Shown: positions 17,477-25,740 of the stretch, piece after piece
Numbering within the stretch: position 1 is the first letter of the stretch
Layout of the letters: each line of letters begins with the position of its first letter
NCBI RefSeq assembly: GCF_036967205.1
Contig: NZ_CP146022.1
Span: forward strand, 620,001 to 684,000
Direction of reading: 5' to 3'
Origin: Streptomyces sp. Q6
GTDB lineage: Bacteria > Actinomycetota > Actinomycetes > Streptomycetales > Streptomycetaceae
Length of the DNA: 64,000 nucleotides
Notes under the pieces: model-generated
Told to the model about the DNA's origin: nothing
Seen by the model: the letters and a program-made list of their open reading frames with translations, nothing else
Database searches by the model: none
Made by a program: the position numbers and the translations under genes

Positions 17477-20428
17477 GTGAGACGCAGACCACGCGCCCGA
17501 CGGCTCCTCGCCGTCTGGCTGGGCGCCGCACTCGCCACCGCCGGGTTCCTGCCCGCCGCCGTGGCGGCCCCGGCACCGATCGCCCAGGCGGCCACGAACC
17601 TGGCCCTGAACAAGCCCATCGAGGCGTCGTCGACGATCCAGAACTACGTCGCGACGAACGCCAACGACGGGAGCACGAGCACGTACTGGGAGGCGGGCGG
17701 CAGTCCGTCGACGCTCACCGTGAAGCTCGGCGCCGACGCCGATCTCACCTCGCTCGTCCTCAAGCTCAACCCGGACCCGGCCTGGTCCACCCGCACCCAG
17801 AGCATCGAGGTGCTGGGCCGCAAGGCGTCGGGGAACACCTTCGGCACGGTGAAGGCGCGCGCGGACTACACGTTCGACCCCGGCGCCAACCAGAACACGG
17901 TGACGATCCCGGTCTCCGGGAGCTACGCCGACGTCCAGTTGAAGTTCTCCGCCAACAGCTCCGGATACGGGGGCCAGATCGCCGAGCTCCAGGTCAACGG
18001 CACCGCGGCGCCGGCCCCCGACCTGACGGTGTCCGCGCTGAGCTGGGAGCCCGCACAGCCCAGCGAGAGCGACGCCGTGAAGGTGAAGGCCACGGTGCGC
18101 AACAACGGGACCGCGCCGTCCGCCGCGACGACGCTCGACGTCAGTTTGGGCGGCACCGTCGCGGGCTCCGCAGCGGTGGGTGCGCTCGACGCCGGCGCCT
18201 CGGCCACGGTCACGGTCGACATCGGCAGGCGGGCGCAGGGCAGCTACACCCTCTCGGCCCTGGTGGACCCGGCCGACACGATCAGGGAACTCGCCGAGGA
18301 CAACAACAGCAAGGCCGCCGACACGAAGTTGACGGTCAGTCAGAGTCCGGGCCCCGACCTGGAGGTCACGGGCATCACCTCCAATCCGGCCAGTCCCGCC
18401 GTCGGCGCGAATGTCACGTTCGCGGTGAAGGTCCACAACCGCGGCACCAGCACGGCCGCCGCGGGCACCGTGACCCGGCTGACGGTCGGCGCCACGACCC
18501 TGAACGGCACGGCGCCCGCCGTCGCCGCGGGCGAGACCGCCACCGTCGACCTCTCCGGTGGCTGGACCGCGACCAGCGGCGGCGCCACCCTCACCGCGAC
18601 CGCCGACGCCACGAACGTGGTGAGCGAGACGAACGAGAACAACAACGTCTTCGCACGCTCGATCGTGGTCGGCCGCGGCGCGGCGGTGCCGTACACGGAG
18701 TACGAGGCGGAGGACGGCCGCTACGACGGCACCCTCCTCAAGAGCGACGCCGCGCGCACGTTCGGGCACACGAACTTCGCCACCGAGTCCTCCGGCCGGC
18801 AGGCCGTTCGCCTCAACTCCACCGGCCAGTACGTGGAGTTCACCTCGAAGAACGCGAGCAACTCGATCGTCGTGCGCAACTCCCTCCCGGACGCGCCGGG
18901 CGGCGGCGGTCAGGAGAAGACCCTCAGCCTGTACGCCGACGGCACCTTCGTGCAGAAGCTGACGCTGTCCTCCAAGCACAGCTGGCTGTACGGGACCACG
19001 GACCAGCCCGAGGGCCTGACCAACACCCCGGGCGGCGACGCCCGCCGCCTCTTCGACGAGACGCACGCGCTGCTCACGCGGACCTACCCGCAGGGCACGA
19101 CGTTCCGGTTGCAGCGCGACGCCGGTGACGACGCCGCGTACTACGTCGTCGACCTGATCGACCTGGAGCAGGTGGCGCCCGCGGCGAGCAAGCCGGCCGA
19201 GTGCACGTCGATCACGGCGTACGGCGCCGTCCCCAACGACGGGATCGACGACGCGGCCGCGATCCAGAAGGCCGTCACCGCCGACCAGAAGGGCGAGATC
19301 GCCTGCGTGTGGATCCCGGCCGGGCAGTGGCGCCAGGAGAAGAAGATCCTCACCGACGACCCGCTCGACCGCGGCCAGTACAACCAGGTCGGCATCCGCG
19401 ACGTGACGATCCGCGGCGCCGGCATGTGGCACTCCCAGCTGTACTCGCTGATCGCGCCGCAGAACGCGGGCGGCATCAACCATCCGCACGAGGGCAACTT
19501 CGGCTTCGACATCGACGACAACACCAAGATCTCCGACATCGCGATCTTCGGCTCGGGCACCATCCGCGGCGGCGACGGCAACGCGGAGGGCGGGGTCGGG
19601 CTCAACGGCCGCTTCGGCAAGAACACCAAGATCAGCAACGTGTGGATCGAGCACGCCAACGTCGGCACCTGGGTCGGCCGCGACTACAGCAACATCCCCG
19701 AGCTCTGGGGCCCCGGCGACGGCCTGGAGTTCACCGGCATGCGCATCCGCAACACCTACGCGGACGGCATCAACTTCACCAACGGCACCCGCAACTCGAC
19801 CGTCTTCAACTCCTCGTTCCGCAACACCGGTGACGACGCGCTCGCCGTCTGGGCCAACAAGTACGTCAAGGACACCTCGGTCGACGTCGGCCACGACAAC
19901 GCCTTCCGCAACAACACCGTGCAGCTGCCGTGGCGCGCCAACGGCATCGCGGTGTACGGCGGCTACGGCAACAAGATCGAGAACAATCTGGTCTACGACA
20001 CCATGAACTACCCGGGCATCATGCTGGCCACCGACCACGACCCGATCCCGTTCTCCGGGCAGACCCTGATCGCGAACAACGGTCTGTACCGCACCGGCGG
20101 CGCGTTCTGGAACGAGGACCAGGAGTTCGGCGCGATCACGCTGTTCGCGCAGGGCCCGGACATCCCCGGGGTCACCATCCGTGACACCGACATCCACGAC
20201 TCGACGTACGACGGCATCCAGTTCAAGACGGGCGGCGGAGCGATCCCGGACGCGAAGATCACCAACGTGACGATCTCCCGGTCCGTCAACGGCTCCGGCA
20301 TCCTCGCCATGGGCGGGGCGCGCGGCAGCGCGACGCTCTCGAACGTCACGATCAGTGACTCGCGGGACGGAGACGTCCTGGTCGAACCCGGGTCGCAGTT
20401 CGTGATCAACGGCGCCGCCAACCGATAG
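17477..20428 (+). CDS. Secreted GH87 alpha-1,3-glucanase, multidomain paralogue, 983 aa
   Basis: A basic signal peptide (MRRRPRARRLLAVWLGAALA) precedes a discoidin-type CBM (about residues 38-175). Two CARDB-type Ig-like domains follow, starting DLTVSALSWEP and DLEVTGITSNP. A CBM6-like sandwich (about 410-565, YTEYEAEDGRYDG) and a C-terminal GH87 beta-helix (about 570-980) complete it. The catalytic trio is Asp763 (YADGINF) and Asp786-Asp787 (GDDALAVW), again 23 residues apart. The binding domain is N-terminal here but C-terminal in the upstream paralogue. GTG start at 17477 follows AAAGGA, 37 bases after the first glucanase gene, so the two are one transcript ending at the hairpin 20445-20477. 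Confidence 0.82.
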   Translation: MRRRPRARRLLAVWLGAALATAGFLPAAVAAPAPIAQAATNLALNKPIEASSTIQNYVATNANDGSTSTYWEAGGSPSTLTVKLGADADLTSLVLKLNPDPAWSTRTQSIEVLGRKASGNTFGTVKARADYTFDPGANQNTVTIPVSGSYADVQLKFSANSSGYGGQIAELQVNGTAAPAPDLTVSALSWEPAQPSESDAVKVKATVRNNGTAPSAATTLDVSLGGTVAGSAAVGALDAGASATVTVDIGRRAQGSYTLSALVDPADTIRELAEDNNSKAADTKLTVSQSPGPDLEVTGITSNPASPAVGANVTFAVKVHNRGTSTAAAGTVTRLTVGATTLNGTAPAVAAGETATVDLSGGWTATSGGATLTATADATNVVSETNENNNVFARSIVVGRGAAVPYTEYEAEDGRYDGTLLKSDAARTFGHTNFATESSGRQAVRLNSTGQYVEFTSKNASNSIVVRNSLPDAPGGGGQEKTLSLYADGTFVQKLTLSSKHSWLYGTTDQPEGLTNTPGGDARRLFDETHALLTRTYPQGTTFRLQRDAGDDAAYYVVDLIDLEQVAPAASKPAECTSITAYGAVPNDGIDDAAAIQKAVTADQKGEIACVWIPAGQWRQEKKILTDDPLDRGQYNQVGIRDVTIRGAGMWHSQLYSLIAPQNAGGINHPHEGNFGFDIDDNTKISDIAIFGSGTIRGGDGNAEGGVGLNGRFGKNTKISNVWIEHANVGTWVGRDYSNIPELWGPGDGLEFTGMRIRNTYADGINFTNGTRNSTVFNSSFRNTGDDALAVWANKYVKDTSVDVGHDNAFRNNTVQLPWRANGIAVYGGYGNKIENNLVYDTMNYPGIMLATDHDPIPFSGQTLIANNGLYRTGGAFWNEDQEFGAITLFAQGPDIPGVTIRDTDIHDSTYDGIQFKTGGGAIPDAKITNVTISRSVNGSGILAMGGARGSATLSNVTISDSRDGDVLVEPGSQFVINGAANR

Positions 20429-20444
20429 GAGACGCGCTCACGAG

Positions 20445-20477
20445 GCCGCCCGGACCCCCGGTGGGGGTCCGGGCGGC
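20445..20477 (+). terminator. Hairpin terminator after the glucanase operon
   Basis: A perfect GC-rich stem (GCCGCCCGGACCCCC, three-base loop, complement) begins 17 bases after the second glucanase stop. No long T-run follows, which is usual in Streptomyces. Confidence 0.8.
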
Positions 20478-20565
20478 AGGCCTGAGCGGCCGCTCGGTGT
20501 TAATCTCAGTACTTTGCGTTCCTGCCGGGCCTTCCTCGGTACGTCTCCTACGCGGAAGGCTCCTC

Positions 20566-21975
20566 ATGGACTCCTCGAACCCGGCGGTGCCGACCGTCAC
20601 CACCTTCGCCGAACTCGATCTGCCGGCCGCTCTTCTGCACACCCTGGACGAGCAGGACGTACGGGAGCCCTTCCCGATCCAGGCGGCCACGGTCCCCAGC
20701 GCCCTCGCGGGGCGCGACGTCCTGGGGCGCGGGCGCACCGGCTCGGGCAAGACCCTCGCGTTCGGCCTGCCGCTGCTCGCCCGCACGGCCGGCCGCCGCG
20801 CGGAGGCGAAGCAGCCCCTCGCGCTGGTCCTGGTGCCGACGCGCGAGCTGGCCCAGCAGGTCACCGAGGCGCTCACCCCGTACGCCCATGCGCTGGGCCT
20901 GCGGACGGCCACGGTCGTCGGCGGGATCTCGATCGCCCGCCAGATCGCGGCGCTGCGGGAGGGCGCCGAGGTCGTCGTGGCCACACCGGGACGGCTGCAC
21001 GACCTGATCGAGCGCAAGGCCTGCCGCCTGGACCGGGTGCGGATCACCGTGCTCGACGAGGCCGACCAGATGTGCGACATGGGGTTCCTGCCGCAGGTCA
21101 CCGAGGCGCTCGACCAGGTGCGCGCCGGCGGCCAGCGGATGCTGTTCTCGGCGACCCTCGACCGTGACGTCGACGAGCTCGTGCAGCGCTACCTCCACGA
21201 CCCCGTCGTGCACGAGGTCGACCCGTCCGCGGGCGCCGTCACGACGATGGACCACCACGTCCTGGTCGTGCACGGGCCCGACCGGTACGCCGTCGCGACG
21301 GAGATCGCCGCCCGCGACGGCCGGGTCCTGATGTTCCTCGACACGAAGCACAGCGTGGACCTGCTCACCCGGCACCTGCGGGCCAACGGCGTGCACGCCG
21401 CGGCGCTGCACAGCGGCAAGTCGCAGCCGCAGCGGAGCCGGACCCTGGCGCAGTTCAAGAGCGGCGGGGTGACCGCGCTGGTGGCGACGAACGTCGCGGC
21501 GCGCGGTCTGCACGTCGACGACCTGGACCTCGTGGTGAACGTCGACCCGCCCACCGACCCCAAGGACTATCTGCACCGCGCGGGCCGTACCGCGCGTGCC
21601 GGCGAGTCCGGCCGGGTCGTCACCCTGGTCCTGTCGGGGCAGCGCCGGGAGACGAGCCAGGTGCTCACCGACGCCGGGATCGCGCCGAAGGTCACCAAGG
21701 TGCGCTCGGGCGAGGCGGAGCTGAGCCGGATCACCGGGGCGAGGCAGCCGTCCGGCAAGCCGCTCGACAGCGACCCGAGCGCGGCGAAGCCGAAGAACAC
21801 CAACGCTCCGTTCCGCGGCCTCGGCACCAGCAAGGCCACCCCGGCCGCGGGAGGCAGCGGCGGCGGCAAGAGCAGTGGTGGCGGCAAGAGCGGCGGGACG
21901 TCCCGCAAGGCCGGTGAGGCACGCAAGCTCGCCGAGGCCCGCAAGGCCGCGCAGATGCGCCGCCGCGGCCGCTGA
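20566..21975 (+). CDS. DEAD-box ATP-dependent RNA helicase, 469 aa
   Basis: All the core motifs are present in order: Q-motif region (EPFPIQAATV), Walker A GRTGSGKT, PTRELAQQV, TPGRLHDLI, DEADQM, FSATLD, and in the second RecA-like domain ALVATNVAARGLHV and HRAGRTARAG. The C-terminal 80 residues are Gly/Ser/Lys/Arg-rich and probably disordered, and may bind RNA. It unwinds RNA duplexes in ribosome assembly or at low temperature, as known for the family. ATG 20566 is chosen by the GGAAGG upstream and by the position of the Q-motif. It has its own terminator and is not part of the flanking sugar loci. Confidence 0.92.
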   Translation: MDSSNPAVPTVTTFAELDLPAALLHTLDEQDVREPFPIQAATVPSALAGRDVLGRGRTGSGKTLAFGLPLLARTAGRRAEAKQPLALVLVPTRELAQQVTEALTPYAHALGLRTATVVGGISIARQIAALREGAEVVVATPGRLHDLIERKACRLDRVRITVLDEADQMCDMGFLPQVTEALDQVRAGGQRMLFSATLDRDVDELVQRYLHDPVVHEVDPSAGAVTTMDHHVLVVHGPDRYAVATEIAARDGRVLMFLDTKHSVDLLTRHLRANGVHAAALHSGKSQPQRSRTLAQFKSGGVTALVATNVAARGLHVDDLDLVVNVDPPTDPKDYLHRAGRTARAGESGRVVTLVLSGQRRETSQVLTDAGIAPKVTKVRSGEAELSRITGARQPSGKPLDSDPSAAKPKNTNAPFRGLGTSKATPAAGGSGGGKSSGGGKSGGTSRKAGEARKLAEARKAAQMRRRGR

Positions 21976-21993
21976 CCGAAGCCCAGGTGATCC

Positions 21994-22020
21994 CAACCCC
22001 CGTGGCCTCCACGGGGGTTG
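21994..22020 (+). terminator. Hairpin terminator after the helicase gene
   Basis: A perfect 12-base stem (CAACCCCCGTGG, loop CCT, then its complement) starts 18 bases after the helicase stop. Confidence 0.8.
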
Positions 22021-22032
22021 AGTGCGTTCCCG

Positions 22033-22057
22033 ACTTTGAACTCATCGATGACAAAGT
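22033..22057. promoter_or_regulatory. Nested palindrome upstream of the PA14/DUF1080 gene, candidate operator
   Basis: ACTTTG (22033-22038) and CAAAGT (22052-22057) flank an internal perfect palindrome TCATCGATGA (22042-22051). The site is AT-rich against its surroundings and sits about 105 bases ahead of the start codon. It resembles sugar-responsive repressor sites (ROK or LacI type), but no cognate regulator is adjacent, so the assignment is inference. Confidence 0.4.
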
Positions 22058-22162
22058 ATGGACGGGATCGGCAGAAGTCTTCTAGCGTGACGGCGCAACC
22101 GTAGGCGTACCAGCCAGACCGGGGTGCAATCCGGCGGCCTCCGGTCCCGTCCAGGAGGACCG

Positions 22163-25100
22163 ATGCATCCACGGCTGTTCCCGCATGCCCGAAGACGGCT
22201 CGCCACCCTGCTCGTCGGAGGGTTCCTCGCCGGGGGAATCATGACCGCTCCCCCGTCCGCCGCCGCGCCCGACGACATCCCGCCGCAGGAGCCGGGCGTC
22301 ACCCTGCGCGTCTTCGACACCCAGGTCCCGCTCAGCAAGCTCTGCACGCTCAAACCGCGACAGACCCCGAACCACGACGCGTTGATGCCGACCGTGGACT
22401 GGTCCACGACCGGCGACTTCGGCGGATTCGCCGACAACTTCGCGGCCGAGGCGTCCGGTTACCTGGTGATCCCGAGCGACGGAAGCTACACCTTCCGGCT
22501 CACCAGCGACGACGGCTCACGGCTGACCATCGACGACCGCGAGGTCATCGACCACGACGGCCTGCACGGCGCCGAGCCCAAGGACGGTTCCGTCCAGCTC
22601 ACCGCCGGTTCCCACCCGTTCCGCGTCGACTACTTCGAGCGGACCGGCGGACAGCAGCTCACGCTGGCGTGGAAGCCGCCGGGCGCGAGCGACTTCGGCG
22701 TCGTGCCGCGCGAGGCGCTGAGCACCGACGCGGGCGTGGTCCGGGTGACCGCGCCGGGCCGCAAGGAGTGCGAGTCGGGCGCGGACAGCCCCGGCGACGG
22801 CCTGCCGCTCGACGGCGTACGCCCCGACCTCGACCTCACCGACCTGCGGCCCGACGGCTTCGAGCCCCAGGTCACCGGGATGGACTGGCTGCCCGACGGG
22901 CGCCTCGCGCTCAGCACGTGGGGCGGGTCGCAGAACAAGGACGGCGAGGTGTACGTCCTCGACCACGTCACCGGTGACACCAGCCGCGACAAGGTGACCG
23001 TGAAGAGGGTCGCGAGCGGGCTGCGCGAACCGATGGGCATCAAGTACGTCGACGGTTCGCTGTACGTGTCGCAGAAACACGAGCTGACCCGACTCGTCGA
23101 CACCGACAAGGACCTGGTCACCGACGAGTACCGCACGGTCGCCACCTGGCCGTACGGCGGCAACTTCCACGAGTTCGCGTTCGGGCTGCTCTACAAGGAC
23201 GGCTACTTCTACGTGAACCTGTCCGTCGCCATCGACTACGGCGGCGCGACCACCACCCCGCAGCCCGCGCCGGGGCGCGGCACCACGTACAAGGTCAGCA
23301 GGAAGACGGGGAAGATCCACGCGGTGGCCGGAGGGCTGCGCACGCCGAACGGGATCGGCTGGGGCCCGGACGGTGACATCTTCACCACCGACAACCAGGG
23401 CGGCTGGCTGCCCGCGTCGAAGCTCGTCCAGATCAAGCAGGACCGCTTCTTCAACCACTACACCGAGCCGTCGGGCCCGTTCGACGACCGGCCGGTGACC
23501 CGGCCGGTGCTGTGGCTGCCGCAGAACGAGATCGCCAACTCCCCGAGCACACCGCTGTACTTGAAGGAGGGCCGCTTCGCCGGACAGATGCTCTTCGGCG
23601 ACGTCACGTACGGCGGACTGCAACGCGGTTACCTGGAGAAGGTGAAAGGCCAGTACCAGGGCGCCGTGTTCCGCTACACACAGGGCCTGGAAGCCGGCGT
23701 CAACCGGATCACGATGGGGCCCGACGGCGCGATCTACGCGGGCGGGCTCGGTGCCGACGGGAACTGGGGCCAGGAAGGGAAGCTGAAGTTCGGCCTCCAG
23801 AAGCTGACACCGAACGGCGGCAACACCTTCGACGTCAAGGAGATGCGCGCGGTCCCCGGCGGCTTCGACCTGGAGTACACGCAGCCGCTGTCGCAGGCCA
23901 CCGCCGAGAAGCTGGCCGAGCGCTACGAGGCCGAGCAGTGGCGGTACACGCCGACGTCGGACTACGGCGGGCCGAAGATCGGCGAGGAGAAGCTGGCCGT
24001 CCGCTCGGCGACGCTCGCCGACGACGGCCGCACCGTGCGGCTGCGGCTCGACGGCCTCAAGCCCGACCGCGTCGTGCACGTGCGCTCCCCGCGCCCCTTC
24101 GCGTCCGCGTCCGGCGAGACACTGTGGAGCACGGAGGCCTGGTACACGCTCAACGCGCTGCCGGGCAAGCAGCCGCCGCCCGCCACCCTCTACGAGGCGG
24201 AGGAGGCCCGCCTGACCGGGACGGCCGGCATCAACACCGACCACCCCGGCTACTCGGGCAGCGGTTTCGTCGACCGGTACAACACCGAGGGCAAGGCCGC
24301 GACGACCTTCGACGTCACGGTCCCCGAGGCCGGTGACTACGACGTGAACCTGCGCTACTCGAACGGCCCCAACCCGTTCCAGGGCACCAAGTCCCTTTCC
24401 CTGTACGCCAATGGGGAGAAGCTGCGACAGACGAAGCTCGCCTCGACGGGCACGTGGGACGCCTGGTCGACGCGGTCCGAACGGGTCACGCTCAAGGCGG
24501 GCCGCAACACGCTCTCCTATCGCTTCGACGCCGGTGACACCGGGCACGTCAACCTCGACCTGATCACCGTGCGCCCGCACGGCGCTCCGGTCACCCTCTT
24601 CGACGGCACCGCCGCCTCCCAGGCGCAGTGGCAGCACACCGACGGGCGGCGCCTCGCATGGCCGCTCACCGCCGAGCAGTCGATGGAGGTGTGCTGCGGC
24701 GACATCCGCACGAAGGAGGCGTACGGGGACTTCACGCTGCACGTGGAGTTCCGGGTCCCGCTGCTGCCCGACGACGTGACCGGGCAGAACCGCGGCAACA
24801 GCGGCATCTACCTCCAGGACCGCTACGAGGTACAGATCCTCGACTCGTACGGGGACACGACCCTCGACACGAACGAGGCCGGGGCGATCTATCTGAAGAA
24901 GGCACCGGACGTCAACGCGGCGACGAAGCCGGAGAGTTGGCAGACGTACGACATCACGTTCCGCGCGGCGCGCTTCGACGACAGCGGCGCCAAGACGGCC
25001 GACGCGCGGGTGACGATCGTGTGGAACGGCACGAAGGTGCACGACGATGTCGCGATCGACGGTCCGACCGGCGCGGGCATACCGGAGGGGCCCGCGGCCG

Positions 25101-25171
25101 GGGCGATCCGGTTGCAGGACCACGGGAACAAGGTCCGGTTCCGCAACATCCGCGTGGAGCCGCTGAGTTGA
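22163..25171 (+). CDS. Secreted PA14 / beta-propeller / CBM / DUF1080 protein, 1002 aa
   Basis: A Sec signal (about residues 1-37) leads to a PA14 domain (about 45-185, GYLVIPSDGSYTFRLTSDDG). A six-bladed sorbosone/glucose-dehydrogenase-like propeller follows (about 230-560, with GLREPMGIKYVDGSLYVSQ and GPDGDIFTTDNQGGW). Next come a CBM6/35 domain (about 675-810, TLYEAEEARLTGTAG) and a C-terminal DUF1080 concanavalin-like domain (about 812-1002, GNSGIYLQDRYEVQILDSYG). DUF1080 proteins include 3-keto-glycoside hydrolases, and the propeller may be an oxidoreductase. The protein could oxidise and then cleave a glycoside in one chain, but this is inference. ATG 22163 follows AGGAGG. Confidence 0.8.
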   Translation: MHPRLFPHARRRLATLLVGGFLAGGIMTAPPSAAAPDDIPPQEPGVTLRVFDTQVPLSKLCTLKPRQTPNHDALMPTVDWSTTGDFGGFADNFAAEASGYLVIPSDGSYTFRLTSDDGSRLTIDDREVIDHDGLHGAEPKDGSVQLTAGSHPFRVDYFERTGGQQLTLAWKPPGASDFGVVPREALSTDAGVVRVTAPGRKECESGADSPGDGLPLDGVRPDLDLTDLRPDGFEPQVTGMDWLPDGRLALSTWGGSQNKDGEVYVLDHVTGDTSRDKVTVKRVASGLREPMGIKYVDGSLYVSQKHELTRLVDTDKDLVTDEYRTVATWPYGGNFHEFAFGLLYKDGYFYVNLSVAIDYGGATTTPQPAPGRGTTYKVSRKTGKIHAVAGGLRTPNGIGWGPDGDIFTTDNQGGWLPASKLVQIKQDRFFNHYTEPSGPFDDRPVTRPVLWLPQNEIANSPSTPLYLKEGRFAGQMLFGDVTYGGLQRGYLEKVKGQYQGAVFRYTQGLEAGVNRITMGPDGAIYAGGLGADGNWGQEGKLKFGLQKLTPNGGNTFDVKEMRAVPGGFDLEYTQPLSQATAEKLAERYEAEQWRYTPTSDYGGPKIGEEKLAVRSATLADDGRTVRLRLDGLKPDRVVHVRSPRPFASASGETLWSTEAWYTLNALPGKQPPPATLYEAEEARLTGTAGINTDHPGYSGSGFVDRYNTEGKAATTFDVTVPEAGDYDVNLRYSNGPNPFQGTKSLSLYANGEKLRQTKLASTGTWDAWSTRSERVTLKAGRNTLSYRFDAGDTGHVNLDLITVRPHGAPVTLFDGTAASQAQWQHTDGRRLAWPLTAEQSMEVCCGDIRTKEAYGDFTLHVEFRVPLLPDDVTGQNRGNSGIYLQDRYEVQILDSYGDTTLDTNEAGAIYLKKAPDVNAATKPESWQTYDITFRAARFDDSGAKTADARVTIVWNGTKVHDDVAIDGPTGAGIPEGPAAGAIRLQDHGNKVRFRNIRVEPLS

Positions 25172-25190
25172 GGGTCCGGCCGTGACCTGC

Positions 25191-25222
25191 GGGCCGCGCC
25201 CACGACGTCGTGGGCGCGGCCC
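25191..25222 (+). terminator. Perfect 32-base palindromic terminator
   Basis: GGGCCGCGCCCACGAC is followed at once by its exact complement, starting 20 bases after the stop of the multidomain gene. It can form a 14-16 base stem and probably ends that transcript. Confidence 0.75.
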
Positions 25223-25254
25223 TGCGCGGCATCGGCGGGGCTGTTTCGAAGGAG

Positions 25255-25430
25255 TGCGCGGCACCCCAGGGCCACCACTCCTGGGAGATGCGGCTGCCCG
25301 AGCGCACGGGCCGGCACATGGTGTTCGTGCAGTGGATCCGCTCGGACAGCCCGGAGAACTTCTTCTCCCGCTCGGACGTCGTCTTCGACCGCGGCGACGG
25401 GGAGGTCACCCGGGCGGCGGCGCCCCGCTG
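25255..25430 (+). pseudogene. C-terminal remnant of an AA10 lytic polysaccharide monooxygenase
   Basis: One frame encodes HHSWEMRLPERTGRHMVFV, then QWIRSDSPENFFSRSDVVF. This matches the end of chitin/cellulose-binding AA10 LPMOs, which typically have an LPxRTGRH strand, then W-x-RSDSxE-x-FxSCSDV. The conserved Cys before SDV is Arg here. The front two thirds, with the copper-binding His brace, are absent, and no start or ribosome binding site exists. The frame runs on into Arg/Pro-rich sequence. It is a dead fragment, left in a region of carbohydrate-degradation genes. Confidence 0.65.
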
Positions 25431-25483
25431 CTCCGGCACCGGCGCGGGCGGGCCGGTGCCGACGGCTGAGCCTGTCGTCGCGG

Positions 25484-25660
25484 TCAGCCCACCACGTCCG
25501 CGTCGGCGCGGACCGCGACGGCCCATTCGGCGACCAGTACCTCGTACTCGCGGCGCTGGTCGTCGTTGAGCCATCCGCCGGAGCGCAGCATGAGCAGGCG
25601 GATCTGCGCATTGAGCTCATCGGCGGATCGTCTGGCACGCAGCGAATATGTGGCGGACAT
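25484..25660 (-). CDS. Small hypothetical protein, 58 aa
   Basis: This frame runs from ATG (25660) to TGA (25484). The product is a compact helical protein: MSATYSLRARRSADELNAQI, then RLLMLRSGGWLNDDQRREYE, then a helix ending AVRADADVVG. Codon choice has the Streptomyces third-position bias, which supports coding, though the first codons are unusually AT-rich. No strong Shine-Dalgarno is seen. The family is not recognised. It might be a small DNA-associated or regulatory protein. It is 80 bases upstream of the frameshifted kinase's 3' end, on the same strand. Confidence 0.5.
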   Translation of the reverse strand: MSATYSLRARRSADELNAQIRLLMLRSGGWLNDDQRREYEVLVAEWAVAVRADADVVG

Positions 25661-25740
25661 ATGGAGAACCGTAGCGCCCCACGTGAAAACGTGGCCAGAG
25701 CATTACGCGCCAAGCGCGCACCGGCGTGCGACGGTCCGGG

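Noticed and set aside
17411-20197. Long minus-strand frame of 928 codons opposite the second glucanase
   Set aside because: Val/Asp/Gly-rich antisense shadow with no recognisable domain.
22080-22162. Possible riboswitch in the leader of the DUF1080 fusion gene
   Set aside because: Some segments look self-complementary, but no known aptamer core could be matched by eye.
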